A stretch of DNA of 64,000 nt from an uncultured Roseburia sp. (GTDB lineage: Bacteria; Bacillota; Clostridia; Lachnospirales; Lachnospiraceae), in NCBI GenBank assembly GCA_947642555.1, contig CANRSX010000013.1, forward strand, positions 1-64,000, given 5' to 3'. Below are positions 16,316 through 24,664 of this stretch, one piece after another. The notes under the pieces are model-generated. The model worked only from the letters and a program-made list of their open reading frames with translations, was not told where the DNA came from and ran no database searches. Made by a program: the position numbers and the translations under genes. Position 1 is the first letter of the stretch, and each line of letters opens with the position of its first letter.

Positions 16316-17968
16316 TTATGCTTTTGGGGAACGGCTGACCCAGTTCAAAAGAGTGCCTGCGCCGCCTAAGCCAAACATTTTTGTATCGCGGCCCTCCGCC
16401 TCAATCCGGCCGTAAAGGAAGCGGACCGGTTCCAGTTCCTCCTCCGTGTACATGTGGGTGCTGTTTCCGAGATGACAGATGTCGAAATCTGAGGTATAAG
16501 GTTTCCATACCGGACGTCCTTCGGAATTGGGATCACCCTTTAAGGAATAGTGATACCAGTAATCCTGGATCAGTTCCATGAAATCATAGTCCGCGCCGAC
16601 CCAGTGGTAGTAGAAGAAGGGATCCCGCTCCCCGGTATCCACCCTGCCGAACACATAGGGCATTTCCGCGCAGTGAGGACAGCCGAGAGCATGGCCCGAA
16701 GGCGTCTCGTTCTCCTTATGCATCACCCATAAAAACGCTTTGCCGCCGTATTTGTGGCACATTTTCGCGACATAAATCGCGTTGGAGAGAATGAGGTCGG
16801 AAGCGAGGGTGGTGCAGGCCTTTTCCGCCTCCACAGCGTTTTCCGCTGGATACCAGGTTAAGATCCGCTCATAATCCTTTGGAAACAGGGCTTTTACATG
16901 TCGGTGCCAGTCCTCCAGGGCAAGGCCTTCGCCCCTGCACACGGGAGCCTCCTGCGCGCAGGCGCCGATCATGACGTCGAAGGGATTGATCTCGCCCTCC
17001 GCCAGCATGTCATAGTAATTTCGGGGGAGAAATTCGCCGTCCACGCAGAATCTGATCTTATTCCAGCGCGGCGCCTGCTTTGCCATTTCCTGATAAGCGT
17101 CAAAGAGCGTCCAGGCATCCATCCTGCGAAGCTCAGAGATCGTTGCGGCTCCGACACGGTCCATAAGCTCCTGGCAGGCGGCTTCCACTTCCCCGCGGGA
17201 GCCGGGGGCGCTCTCACCAAAGGTCATGCTGCCGCTCTCCACGCTGATGTGCTGTACGATCCCCTTCATGAGGGGGGACACCAGCATGATCCCGGTGGCG
17301 CGGGCTCCGCCGGACTGGCCGGCTAAGGTAATGTTTTCTGGATCTCCGCCAAAGGATGCGATATTTTCCTTTACCCACAGGCAGGCTTTGCGGATATCAT
17401 ACAGGCCATAATTGCCGCTGTGGCCGTTCTGCTCCTCCGAAAGTGCAGGATGCGCGAAAAAGCCGAACAGGCCCAGCCGGTAATTGATGGTGACCACAAT
17501 GATGTCCTTACGCCCGGCAAGCCCTTCTCCGGCGCAGACGACTTCCACGCCGGAGCCGGCCACCATCCCGCCCCCGTGAGCCCAGATCAATACGGGGAGT
17601 TTGTCCTTCTGGGTTTTTGCGGGGGACCACACATTCAGATACAGACAGTCCTCCTCGTACTGGGAGGGAGCCAGCATCTGAGGCACGCCGTGGACATTTG
17701 CCTTTTCCTCGCCCTGCTCCTGAACCATCTGTATTGCCGCCGCGCTGTACTGAGTCGCACGGCGGATTCCCCGCCAGCATCCGGGATCCTCCGGTTTGCA
17801 GAAGCGCAGCCCGCCCACCGGCGGCGCCGCAAAGGGGATTCCCTTAAAAATTTTCAGCCGGCCATTCGGCGCATCTTCCGTATAGCCCTGGAGCCACCCC
17901 TGTTTTACCCGGACTTTGGCATGTTCAAAGTCGACAACTGTAAAATTGTTTGTTTGTTCTTTCTCCAT
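16316..17968 (-). CDS. Type-B carboxylesterase (para-nitrobenzyl esterase family)
   Basis: A 550-residue alpha/beta hydrolase. Features in order: oxyanion hole HGGG (131-134), NYRLGLFGF, FGGDPENITLAGQSGG with nucleophile Ser219, and GCPHCAEMPYVFG with the catalytic His. It has no signal peptide and should hydrolyse carboxylic esters in the cytosol. It lies 42 bases upstream of the other esterase gene on the same strand, so the two are probably co-transcribed. Acyl groups on plant glycans are a plausible target from context; sequence does not prove it. The start has AGGAGG 8 bases upstream. Confidence 0.9.
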   Translation of the reverse strand: MEKEQTNNFTVVDFEHAKVRVKQGWLQGYTEDAPNGRLKIFKGIPFAAPPVGGLRFCKPEDPGCWRGIRRATQYSAAAIQMVQEQGEEKANVHGVPQMLAPSQYEEDCLYLNVWSPAKTQKDKLPVLIWAHGGGMVAGSGVEVVCAGEGLAGRKDIIVVTINYRLGLFGFFAHPALSEEQNGHSGNYGLYDIRKACLWVKENIASFGGDPENITLAGQSGGARATGIMLVSPLMKGIVQHISVESGSMTFGESAPGSRGEVEAACQELMDRVGAATISELRRMDAWTLFDAYQEMAKQAPRWNKIRFCVDGEFLPRNYYDMLAEGEINPFDVMIGACAQEAPVCRGEGLALEDWHRHVKALFPKDYERILTWYPAENAVEAEKACTTLASDLILSNAIYVAKMCHKYGGKAFLWVMHKENETPSGHALGCPHCAEMPYVFGRVDTGERDPFFYYHWVGADYDFMELIQDYWYHYSLKGDPNSEGRPVWKPYTSDFDICHLGNSTHMYTEEELEPVRFLYGRIEAEGRDTKMFGLGGAGTLLNWVSRSPKA

Positions 17969-18136
17969 GACGATCCTCCTGTCAGAATAATAATTGATAG
18001 TATTTATTATAACGTGTCAGAAATTTCACTGCCCGCAGCAAAACTGACTTATATTACGGTATTTCTGATTTTATTTTCACAGGCGACGGAAACCATGCGC
18101 CCTTTTCTGTGTTCAGAAGAAAGTCTAGAAAACCTC

Positions 18137-18175
18137 TTGACGAGAAGATATTGATGTGATATCATAATGATATCA
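18137..18175 (+). promoter_or_regulatory. Promoter with twin TGATATCA operator boxes
   Basis: TTGACG (18137-18142), a 17-base spacer and TATCAT (18160-18165) form the promoter of the SPFH-RHH operon. Two identical 8-bp palindromes TGATATCA (18157-18164 and 18168-18175) cover the -10 box at 11-bp spacing and together make a perfect 19-bp palindrome. Tandem short palindromes are the usual operator form for ribbon-helix-helix repressors, and the operon's second gene encodes one. Confidence 0.65.
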
Positions 18176-18234
18176 AAATAAACGATGCAGATGCAGAGAT
18201 CAGAATCGAAGGAGCCGCGGAGAGGAGAATGTAT

Positions 18235-19248
18235 ATGGAAGAAAAAATTCTGAATCAGAAGAAAAACGGAATGGCGATGTTACTGCTGCTGCTTGCGGTC
18301 TATGCCGCGGCCGTCGTGTGCCTGGTGGTCGGGATCACGGGGCAGGAGAACGGAGCGGGCGCATGGTCCGTAGTGCTGTGCATTGTAGGCGGCGTATGGG
18401 TGGTGCTGGGATGGATCTTCTTCTGTGGGCTTAAGGTGTTAAAGCCTCAGGAGGCGCTGGTGCTCACCCTCTTCGGAAACTATGTGGGGACGCTGCGGGA
18501 GGCCGGGTTTTATTATGTCAATCCCTTCTGTTCCGCGGTCAATCCGGCGGCGAAGACCAGGTTAAACCAGAGCGGCGATGTGGGGGATGTCTCCGCCACG
18601 GCTGCCCAGGCGGCAAACACCGCGGAGGCTGCCGGGAAGCGGATCTCCCTTAAGGTGATGACTTTAAATAACAGCAGGCAGAAGATCAATGACTGCCTGG
18701 GGAACCCGGTGGAGATCGGCATCGCTGTGATGTGGCGCGTCGTCGATACGGCGAAGGCAGTGTTTAACGTGGACAATTATAAGGAATACCTGTCACTTCA
18801 GTGCGACAGCGCGCTGCGCAATATCGTGCGCATCTACCCTTACGATGTGGCCCAGGGGGTGGATACCACCGGGGACGGCATCGCGGACGAGGGAAGCCTG
18901 CGGGGGTCCAGCGAGGTGGTGGCCGCCAGGATCCGTGATGAGATCGGGCAGAAGGTGGCGGACGCCGGTCTGGAGATCATAGAGGCCAGGATCACATACC
19001 TTGCCTATGCCCCGGAGATCGCGGCGGCGATGCTCCAGCGGCAGCAGGCGTCGGCGGTGGTGGATGCCAGGAAGCTGATCGTGGACGGCGCCGTCGGCAT
19101 GGTGGAGATGGCGTTAGAGCGCTTAAATGAGAACCACACGGTGGAGCTGGACGAGGAGCGGAAGGCGGCCATGGTCTCCAATCTGCTGGTGGTGCTCTGC
19201 GGAAACCGGGATGCCCAGCCGGTTGTGAATTCCGGAAGCCTGTACTGA
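18235..19248 (+). CDS. SPFH/band-7 domain membrane protein
   Basis: A 337-residue protein of the stomatin/prohibitin/flotillin/HflK-C superfamily. Two hydrophobic segments near the N-terminus ([20 protein letters not shown] and [20 protein letters not shown]) are followed by the SPFH domain ([19 protein letters not shown]) and a coiled C-terminal region. Such proteins form membrane scaffolds that often regulate proteases or membrane stress. ATG 18235 was preferred to ATG 18229 because the AGAGGAG site ends only one base before the latter. The next gene follows after one base, so the pair is co-translated. Confidence 0.88.
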   Translation: MEEKILNQKKNGMAMLLLLLAVYAAAVVCLVVGITGQENGAGAWSVVLCIVGGVWVVLGWIFFCGLKVLKPQEALVLTLFGNYVGTLREAGFYYVNPFCSAVNPAAKTRLNQSGDVGDVSATAAQAANTAEAAGKRISLKVMTLNNSRQKINDCLGNPVEIGIAVMWRVVDTAKAVFNVDNYKEYLSLQCDSALRNIVRIYPYDVAQGVDTTGDGIADEGSLRGSSEVVAARIRDEIGQKVADAGLEIIEARITYLAYAPEIAAAMLQRQQASAVVDARKLIVDGAVGMVEMALERLNENHTVELDEERKAAMVSNLLVVLCGNRDAQPVVNSGSLY

Positions 19249-19249
19249 T

Positions 19250-19453
19250 ATGGCAGACAACGCGAAAAAGCAGATTCCCCTGCGGCTTTCCGCGAAGCTG
19301 TACAATGAGATTGCGGCCTGGGCAGAGGATGATTTCCGTTCGGTGAACGGGCAGATCGAGTATCTGCTCACCGAATGTGTGCGCCAGCGGAAGAAGAACG
19401 GGAAGTATGTGTCGGAGAACCTGGATCCGCCCTTTGAGATTGATCTGAAATAA
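19250..19453 (+). CDS. Small ribbon-helix-helix (Arc-like) protein
   Basis: A 67-residue protein with the RHH pattern: a short strand ([15 protein letters not shown]) followed by two helices ([17 protein letters not shown], then TECVRQRKK). It begins one base after the SPFH stop. RHH proteins dimerise and insert a beta-ribbon into the DNA major groove at tandem short operators. The twin TGATATCA boxes at the operon promoter suggest autoregulation. The C-terminal tail [12 protein letters not shown] is acidic and may be disordered. Confidence 0.75.
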   Translation: MADNAKKQIPLRLSAKLYNEIAAWAEDDFRSVNGQIEYLLTECVRQRKKNGKYVSENLDPPFEIDLK

Positions 19454-19455
19454 GG

Positions 19456-19509
19456 GAAAGGGGCTGTCGCATCGATGATTGGAAAATCAGCGATGTGACA
19501 GCCCCTTTT
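19456..19509 (+). terminator. Intrinsic terminator of the SPFH-RHH operon
   Basis: AAAGGGGCTGTCGCATCG pairs with CGATGTGACAGCCCCTTT with one G-T type mismatch, making a long stem. The second arm ends in TTTT. It lies just after the RHH stop. Confidence 0.8.
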
Positions 19510-19807
19510 CAGGCACTATCGTTTTAAAAGTCGCCAGCTGTATCTATCTATGCTGCACATCAAATCAAACAGTAGCAATTTAGCTATGTTTATGCTATGC
19601 TTATAAAATATTCAGGAAATGCAACGGGGATATATCATGAGTGATTTGACATATACTGATTGTATGATTATCAAACTAAGCATAAGCCACGCGATTTTTA
19701 CAGGAAGACGGAAACTGAAAATTGGGCGATTGCAAACCTGACAGCTGTAAAAAATATCCGTATACCGCGCAGATAAGTTATCAGGAAAATGACAGGAGGG
19801 AATATAT
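19510..19807. other. AT-rich gap with a likely promoter
   Basis: No gene is seen. The base composition shifts to AT-rich here, marking the left side of a probable insertion. TTGACA at 19646-19651 with TATCAA at 19669-19674 (17-base spacer) is the best promoter candidate for the 19808 gene. Confidence 0.45.
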
Positions 19808-21457
19808 TTGACAATAACCGAGTTTGAACAGGTTCTTTCAAAGGGGGAGAATTTAACCGTTGAATTTAAAACATGGATACATGCTAAGGATATGCGGGAG
19901 CGTATTTCTTTAGCAGTAGATGAGCTTGTTGCATTTGCCAATGCCAAAGGTGGCACTGTTTATATGGGCATCGAAGATGATGGAACAGTGACGGGGTGTA
20001 ATAGATATGATACGCAGAAAATTATGGAATCTATTTATGACAGGACTCGTCCGGCGTTGTTTACGGAAATAGAAGTGATTCGTTATGAGGGAAAAGATGT
20101 ATTGGCAATAACAGCGGAGAGGGATGGAACGACTTATGCCACCTCGGATGGAAGATGCTTAAAGAGATTAGGGAAGAATTCAAAACCATATTATCCGGAT
20201 GAAATGAGCAATAAGTATGCTTCTATCCAAAGTCCTGATTTTTCAGGACAGATTTTGACGGATAGTACAGTGGAAGATATCAATGTACTGGAAATATACA
20301 ACTTAAAAGAAAAACTGAAAATGCGTGATCCGAAATCTTCTTTACCAGAATTGGAAGATATGTCTTTTTTGAGAGATTTGGGCCTGATAAAAGAGGATGA
20401 AGGCATTGACAGGCTTACGATTGCAGGCTTGCTTTTTGTGGGTAAAGAAACAGCGATTAACAGGCTGCTGCCACAGGCGGAAGTAATATATCTTCATTAT
20501 TCGGCAGACAATATGGAGGAGTACGATTCCCGATTGGATTTAAAACAGCCAATCATATCTGTGATTGATCGTTTAACGGAGAAGATACAAAATACGAATA
20601 AAATCGTAAATGTACAGGTAGGGCTGTTTCGATTGGAAGTTGAGGACTTTTCAGAAAAAGTTTTTCAAGAGGCGCTTTTCAATGCATTATCCCACAGAGA
20701 TTATCTGAATATGGGAGCAGTGTATGTAAAGCATTATCCAGATAGAATCGTGATTGAAAATCCGGGTGCATTTCCGGAAGGCGTGAATGAGAAAAATATA
20801 ATTACGCATCCCTCCGCGCCGAGAAATAAACTGATTGCAGAGACATTACAAAGACTAAAATATGTGCAGAGAACGGGGCAGGGAGTGGATATCATCTTTC
20901 GTGAGATGATTTCATCAGGCAAACCATATCCACAGTATCACACATATAGTGAAGCAGTGACGCTGACGATATTCAGTGCGATTGATGATGTGAATTTTGT
21001 TAAGTTTATTGCCAGCGAGCAGGATAAGCTGCAAAAGATTCTGCCTTTACCGGAACTGATGATATTGAGGTACCTGACAGATAATAAAAGAATCATATTG
21101 TCGGAGGTTCAGGGGTTGACGCAGCTGTCAACAGCAGAAGCGCGAAAAAGCTGTAATAATCTTGTGCGGGATGGTTTGATTGGATTATCCGGCAAGGAAT
21201 ATATGTTGACTGCTAAAGTTTATGACGCAATTAAATCAGATGTAGAATACACCCAGGATACTGTGATTCGGTATGTAAAAGCCAAAAGTCTGATAGAGGA
21301 ATATTTGCAATCAGCAGAATTTATAACGAACGAAAAAATCCGGGAGTTGTGTGGGTTTACGAGACAGCAGGCGAGAACTACTTTGGATAAAATGCGGTCT
21401 GAAGGAATATTGCGATTGGAAGGACAGGGACGCGTAGCCAGGTATTATAAAAATTAA
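19808..21457 (+). CDS. AlbA_2 (Schlafen-like) / HATPase_c_4 DNA-binding regulator
   Basis: A 549-residue protein starting at TTG, with AGGAGGG 8 bases upstream. The N-terminal AlbA_2 domain (about residues 15-130) shows TVEFKTW, AFANAKGGTVYMGIEDDG and later TYATSDGRCLKR. A middle region with FQEALFNALSHRDY and RIVIENPGAFPEGV is the HATPase_c_4 (divergent AAA) signature, with HPSAPRNKLIAE downstream. The C-terminal 130 residues hold two winged-helix segments. These proteins are common in mobile regions and are annotated as putative transcriptional regulators or RNA-binding proteins; function is unproven. The AT-rich codon use differs from its neighbours and suggests transfer. The iteron array begins just before its stop codon. 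Confidence 0.85.
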   Translation: MTITEFEQVLSKGENLTVEFKTWIHAKDMRERISLAVDELVAFANAKGGTVYMGIEDDGTVTGCNRYDTQKIMESIYDRTRPALFTEIEVIRYEGKDVLAITAERDGTTYATSDGRCLKRLGKNSKPYYPDEMSNKYASIQSPDFSGQILTDSTVEDINVLEIYNLKEKLKMRDPKSSLPELEDMSFLRDLGLIKEDEGIDRLTIAGLLFVGKETAINRLLPQAEVIYLHYSADNMEEYDSRLDLKQPIISVIDRLTEKIQNTNKIVNVQVGLFRLEVEDFSEKVFQEALFNALSHRDYLNMGAVYVKHYPDRIVIENPGAFPEGVNEKNIITHPSAPRNKLIAETLQRLKYVQRTGQGVDIIFREMISSGKPYPQYHTYSEAVTLTIFSAIDDVNFVKFIASEQDKLQKILPLPELMILRYLTDNKRIILSEVQGLTQLSTAEARKSCNNLVRDGLIGLSGKEYMLTAKVYDAIKSDVEYTQDTVIRYVKAKSLIEEYLQSAEFITNEKIRELCGFTRQQARTTLDKMRSEGILRLEGQGRVARYYKN

Positions 21458-21527
21458 TGCGTTTTCAATGCGTTCTAAATGCGTTTTTTTGAGTGGCAAC
21501 GCATTTAAAACGCATTTAGAACGCATT
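21456..21527. repeat. Six AATGCGTT octamers at 11-bp steps, 3+3 inverted
   Basis: AATGCGTT occurs at 21456, 21467 and 21478. Its complement AACGCATT occurs at 21498, 21509 and 21520. Each step within an arm is exactly 11 bp, about one helical turn, so all boxes in an arm face the same side. Positions 21463-21487 and 21507-21531 are a perfect 25-bp inverted repeat. The array directly follows the AlbA_2/winged-helix gene. It may be an operator, an iteron-like element or a strong transcript-end hairpin. Confidence 0.75.
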
Positions 21528-21606
21528 GAAAGCAAAACGGACGCAATTTGCTTCATGATACACCATGATAACAAAAATTTGAAAAACCTCAGACACAGGG
21601 TGCATA

Positions 21607-21967
21607 TCAAAGAAAAATCTCTGTTTCTGACCACGACAATGAATGATTGCTGTTGACGGAGGAAGAACAAATCAGGAGACCTTTCTCGCCCTTTCTTTGA
21701 GTTTTTATAGTTTTGATTCGCAGGCTGTAATCGTCCAGGCCGGCATTCAGAAAAGCATTCAGAGTCCTCTCTATAGTCTTCGGGCAATTTCCATGTATCA
21801 GGCACAGCACTCACTACATTTTTCAAAATGTCATCCAAAGATTTTGTACCGGCAGTTTTTTCTGCTGTCTGCTGTGAACTCAGGAACCGTACAAAACTAT
21901 ATATTGTTTCTATCTGGTTTTCAGGCAGATCATGTAACAGATCTATCGTTTTCTCCAATGTTGACAT
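21607..21967 (-). pseudogene. Antitoxin-like (DUF2281/RelB-type) gene, probably frameshifted
   Basis: From ATG 21967, with a GGAAAAGGGG site upstream, the frame begins MSTLEKTIDLLHDLPENQIE, then YSFVRFLSSQ and SLDDILKNVVSAVP. This resembles small antitoxins found beside RelE/YoeB toxins. After LPEDYRE the frame loses family-like character and runs on into the 3' end of the AlbA_2 gene on the opposite strand. A neighbouring frame continues RTLNAFLNAGLDDYSL and stops at 21607. A single-base indel near 21775-21795 would join them. No toxin gene is visible next to it. Moderate confidence that the gene is real, lower that it is broken. Confidence 0.45.
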
Positions 21968-22258
21968 ACCCCTTTTCCTTCCCAAACACTTACGATTTTC
22001 TGTTCTTACTATCATTATAGCATTTTCTGAGCAGGTTACTATTACTTTTCAGAAGCCTCTGCGCAACAAATCCTTTCTGCGTGACAAGCTAATTTTAGCT
22101 AAATTTAATTCGATAAAAAGAAATAACATGAAAAAACGACCAGAAATACAAAACAAAAACTGTGCATAAAGTAGAAAACTGGTAAATTCGACGAATAATA
22201 TTGAAAAATGCAACTTAAAATGATAGGATAATTTTAACTTAAAAAGGAGGGAAACAAA
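21968..22258. other. AT-rich control region of the mannoside transporter operon
   Basis: No gene is seen. The region carries the second copy of the 14-bp site (22089-22102). A TTGAAA at 22201 and GATAAT at 22227 have a 20-base spacer, so that promoter is poor, and expression probably needs an activator or an unrecognised promoter. Confidence 0.4.
22089..22102. promoter_or_regulatory. Putative operator CTAATTTTAGCTAA
   Basis: Exact reverse complement of 1296-1309. It lies 157 bases before the binding-protein ATG within an AGCT-centred palindrome (TTTAGCTAAA). Shared placement upstream of two operons of one pathway supports a regulatory site. Confidence 0.45.
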
Positions 22259-23641
22259 ATGAGAAAAAACAGATTAAAAAAGTGTGCTGCAACAATACTC
22301 GCAGCCGGAATGGCAGTATCCCTGACTGCCTGCGGAGGGAAGGATGACAGCCAGGCAGAGAGTCCGTCGGTGAATCCGGATGTGCCGACAATCGATCAGA
22401 TCACAGTCGGAGAGGACTATAAGGATCTGACGGCGACGGTAAAGGTGCTGACGAACCGGACAGATATCGTGGACACGGTTTACAAGGGATATGCGGAGGA
22501 ATTCATGGCGATCTATCCGAATATCACCGTGGAGTACGAGGCGGTCACGGATTATGAGGAATCCTTAAATCTGCGTCTGACCACCGGTGACTGGGGTGAG
22601 TTATGTTTTATTCCGACATCAGTATCAAAAAAGGAACTGCCCAATTATTTCCTGAAGCTCGGGGATTTTGACACGCTGGATCCGATTTATAATTTCTGCT
22701 CGGAGAAGGCGTTTGACGGCACGGTATACGGCATTGCGAACGGGGGGACCGCGTCGGGCGTCGCCTACAACAAACGTGTCTGGAAGGAGGCCGGGATCAC
22801 GGAGGTGCCGAAGACGCCGGATGATTTCCTGGAGGATCTGCAGAAGATAAAGGACAATACGGAGGCGATTCCGCTGTATTCGAATTTTTCCGACAGCTGG
22901 ACGATGGGAGCCTGGGATGCCTACACGGATATCGCGGCGACCGGCGATCCCGATTTTCATAATAAGATGCCCCACATGAAGGATCCCTTTGCAAAACGGG
23001 ACGACATGACAGGCCCCTACGCCGTGTACTATATCCTGTATGAGGCGGTGTCCCGTGGACTGATCGAGGACAGCCCGGCGAGTTCCGACTGGGAGTCTTC
23101 CAAGGGAAGGATCAATAACGGCGAGATTGCCACGATGGTGCTTGGTTCCTGGTCTGTCGTACAGTTCCAGGAGGCGGGAGATCACCCGGAGGATATCGGT
23201 TATATGCCATTCCCCATCACGGTAGACGGAAAACAGTATGCCGGCTCTGGCGGCAACTATGCCTTCGGGATCAATAAAAAATCGGAGACGGATAATCAGA
23301 TCGCCGCGATGCTCTACTTAAAATGGCTGATCGAGGAATCTTCGATCTATAAGGATGAGGGAAGTATTCCGGCGCGTAAGGACGGGGAATTCCCGGATGC
23401 GCTGGCGGATTTTGCGGGAATTGAGCTTTTGTCCAACAATCCTGCGCCGGCGGGTGAGGAGGATCTGTTTGACAACGTCAACAATGAGGGCGAGGTCGGG
23501 ATCAACAACGACGACTATCCGGACTGCGAGATCTTAGAGAACGCGCTGTATCAGGAGAAGACACTTGACGAACTGATGGGCGAATGGAATCAGAAATGGA
23601 CGGCGGGACAGGAGTCTGTCGGCGTGGAAGTGACGGAATAG
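22259..23641 (+). CDS. Mannooligosaccharide-type solute-binding lipoprotein
   Basis: A 460-residue CUT1 binding protein. The signal peptide ends in a lipobox (VSLTAC), with Cys at residue 25. The body is a family-1 extracellular binding fold (IYPNITVEYEAVTDYEE, later IDNGEIATMVLGSW-like segment INNGEIATMVLGSW). It leads an operon with two permeases, a 2-epimerase, two GH130 phosphorylases and ManA, so the likely ligand is a beta-1,4-mannooligosaccharide, possibly galactosylated. AAAGGAGGG precedes the start. Confidence 0.9.
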   Translation: MRKNRLKKCAATILAAGMAVSLTACGGKDDSQAESPSVNPDVPTIDQITVGEDYKDLTATVKVLTNRTDIVDTVYKGYAEEFMAIYPNITVEYEAVTDYEESLNLRLTTGDWGELCFIPTSVSKKELPNYFLKLGDFDTLDPIYNFCSEKAFDGTVYGIANGGTASGVAYNKRVWKEAGITEVPKTPDDFLEDLQKIKDNTEAIPLYSNFSDSWTMGAWDAYTDIAATGDPDFHNKMPHMKDPFAKRDDMTGPYAVYYILYEAVSRGLIEDSPASSDWESSKGRINNGEIATMVLGSWSVVQFQEAGDHPEDIGYMPFPITVDGKQYAGSGGNYAFGINKKSETDNQIAAMLYLKWLIEESSIYKDEGSIPARKDGEFPDALADFAGIELLSNNPAPAGEEDLFDNVNNEGEVGINNDDYPDCEILENALYQEKTLDELMGEWNQKWTAGQESVGVEVTE

Positions 23642-23668
23642 GATGACAAACGGAATGAGGAGATTATT

Positions 23669-24664
23669 ATGAGTGGTGAGAAAAAGACGTTTTCCCAGTG
23701 GTTTTACAGCCGCAAAGTGCAGCGTGTGCTGGTCATCACGACCTTTATGTTTCTGCCGCTGCTGCTGTTGCTGGTATTTACCTATATTCCCTTCGGCGAG
23801 ATGGTGAAGTTCAGCTTTTATAACAAGAAATACATTGGTGAGGCTACCTGGGTCGGATTTAAAAATTATGCGGAAGTATTTAAGCGGACCGAGATCTTCC
23901 AAGCGCTGTTTGTCAGCATTTATTATATGGGCGGCGCAGTGGTACAGATGGGGCTGGCACTGTTTTTCGCAACACTTCTGGTCTTTAAGGTAAAAGGAGA
24001 ACCGTTTTTTAAGGCGGCGATGTTCTTCCCGTATCTGATCTGCGGAATCGCGGTGGGATTTATCTTTAAGTTTTTCTATGCGAGAGGCATGGTGCTCGAT
24101 TCCGTGCTTCAGGCCTTCGGGATGAACGCGGAGTCGATTCCGTACTGGCTGGAGAACCGCAGCATCAATAACATTGCGCTGGTGGCCACCTCCGTGTGGC
24201 GTTACACCGGGCAGAACATGATCCTGTTTCTGGGTGCGATGATGTCGGTGGATACCGATCTCTACGAGGCGGCTTCCTTAGACGGTGCGAACAAATGGCA
24301 TCAGTTCCGGTATATCATTATGCCGAGCATCAAGTCCATCATCGTGCTGAACCTGATTCTCTCCATCAGCGGCTCCTTAAGCGCATTTGAGCCGCCCTAC
24401 GTCATCACGAACGGTACGATGGGAACCGGTACCTACTTTGTCATCATGAATCGTCTGGCTCATGAGAATCAGAAGGTGGGTCTGGCCTGCGCTATGGCTG
24501 TGGTGCTTCTGCTGATCATCATCGCCTGTACGGTGGCGCAGAAGCTGTTCTTTAAATATGTGTTTAACGACGGGAGCGCGGATGAGTCGAAGGAAGCGGT
24601 ACGGCGCAGGAAAAAGGAAGAAAAGGCGAAGCGCGCAGCGGCAAAAGGAGGGCGATCGGCATGA
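23669..24664 (+). CDS. ABC transporter permease, MalF-like (mannoside operon)
   Basis: A 331-residue permease with six helices and the EAA loop EAASLDGANKWHQFRYIIMP. A highly basic C-terminal tail (RRRKKEEKAKRAAAKGG) probably lies at the inner membrane face. Its stop overlaps the next permease start by four bases (ATGA). It forms the channel with that partner. Confidence 0.92.
   Translation: MSGEKKTFSQWFYSRKVQRVLVITTFMFLPLLLLLVFTYIPFGEMVKFSFYNKKYIGEATWVGFKNYAEVFKRTEIFQALFVSIYYMGGAVVQMGLALFFATLLVFKVKGEPFFKAAMFFPYLICGIAVGFIFKFFYARGMVLDSVLQAFGMNAESIPYWLENRSINNIALVATSVWRYTGQNMILFLGAMMSVDTDLYEAASLDGANKWHQFRYIIMPSIKSIIVLNLILSISGSLSAFEPPYVITNGTMGTGTYFVIMNRLAHENQKVGLACAMAVVLLLIIIACTVAQKLFFKYVFNDGSADESKEAVRRRKKEEKAKRAAAKGGRSA

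Noticed and set aside
19574-19584. Third copy of the TTAGCTAA operator near 19.58 kb
   Set aside because: Only TTTAGCTA matches and the flanks do not, so it is likely chance in AT-rich DNA.
21311-21740. Continuation of the antitoxin-like frame into the AlbA_2 gene
   Set aside because: The extension runs antiparallel through the AlbA_2 3' end and the octamer array and reads as low-quality sequence.
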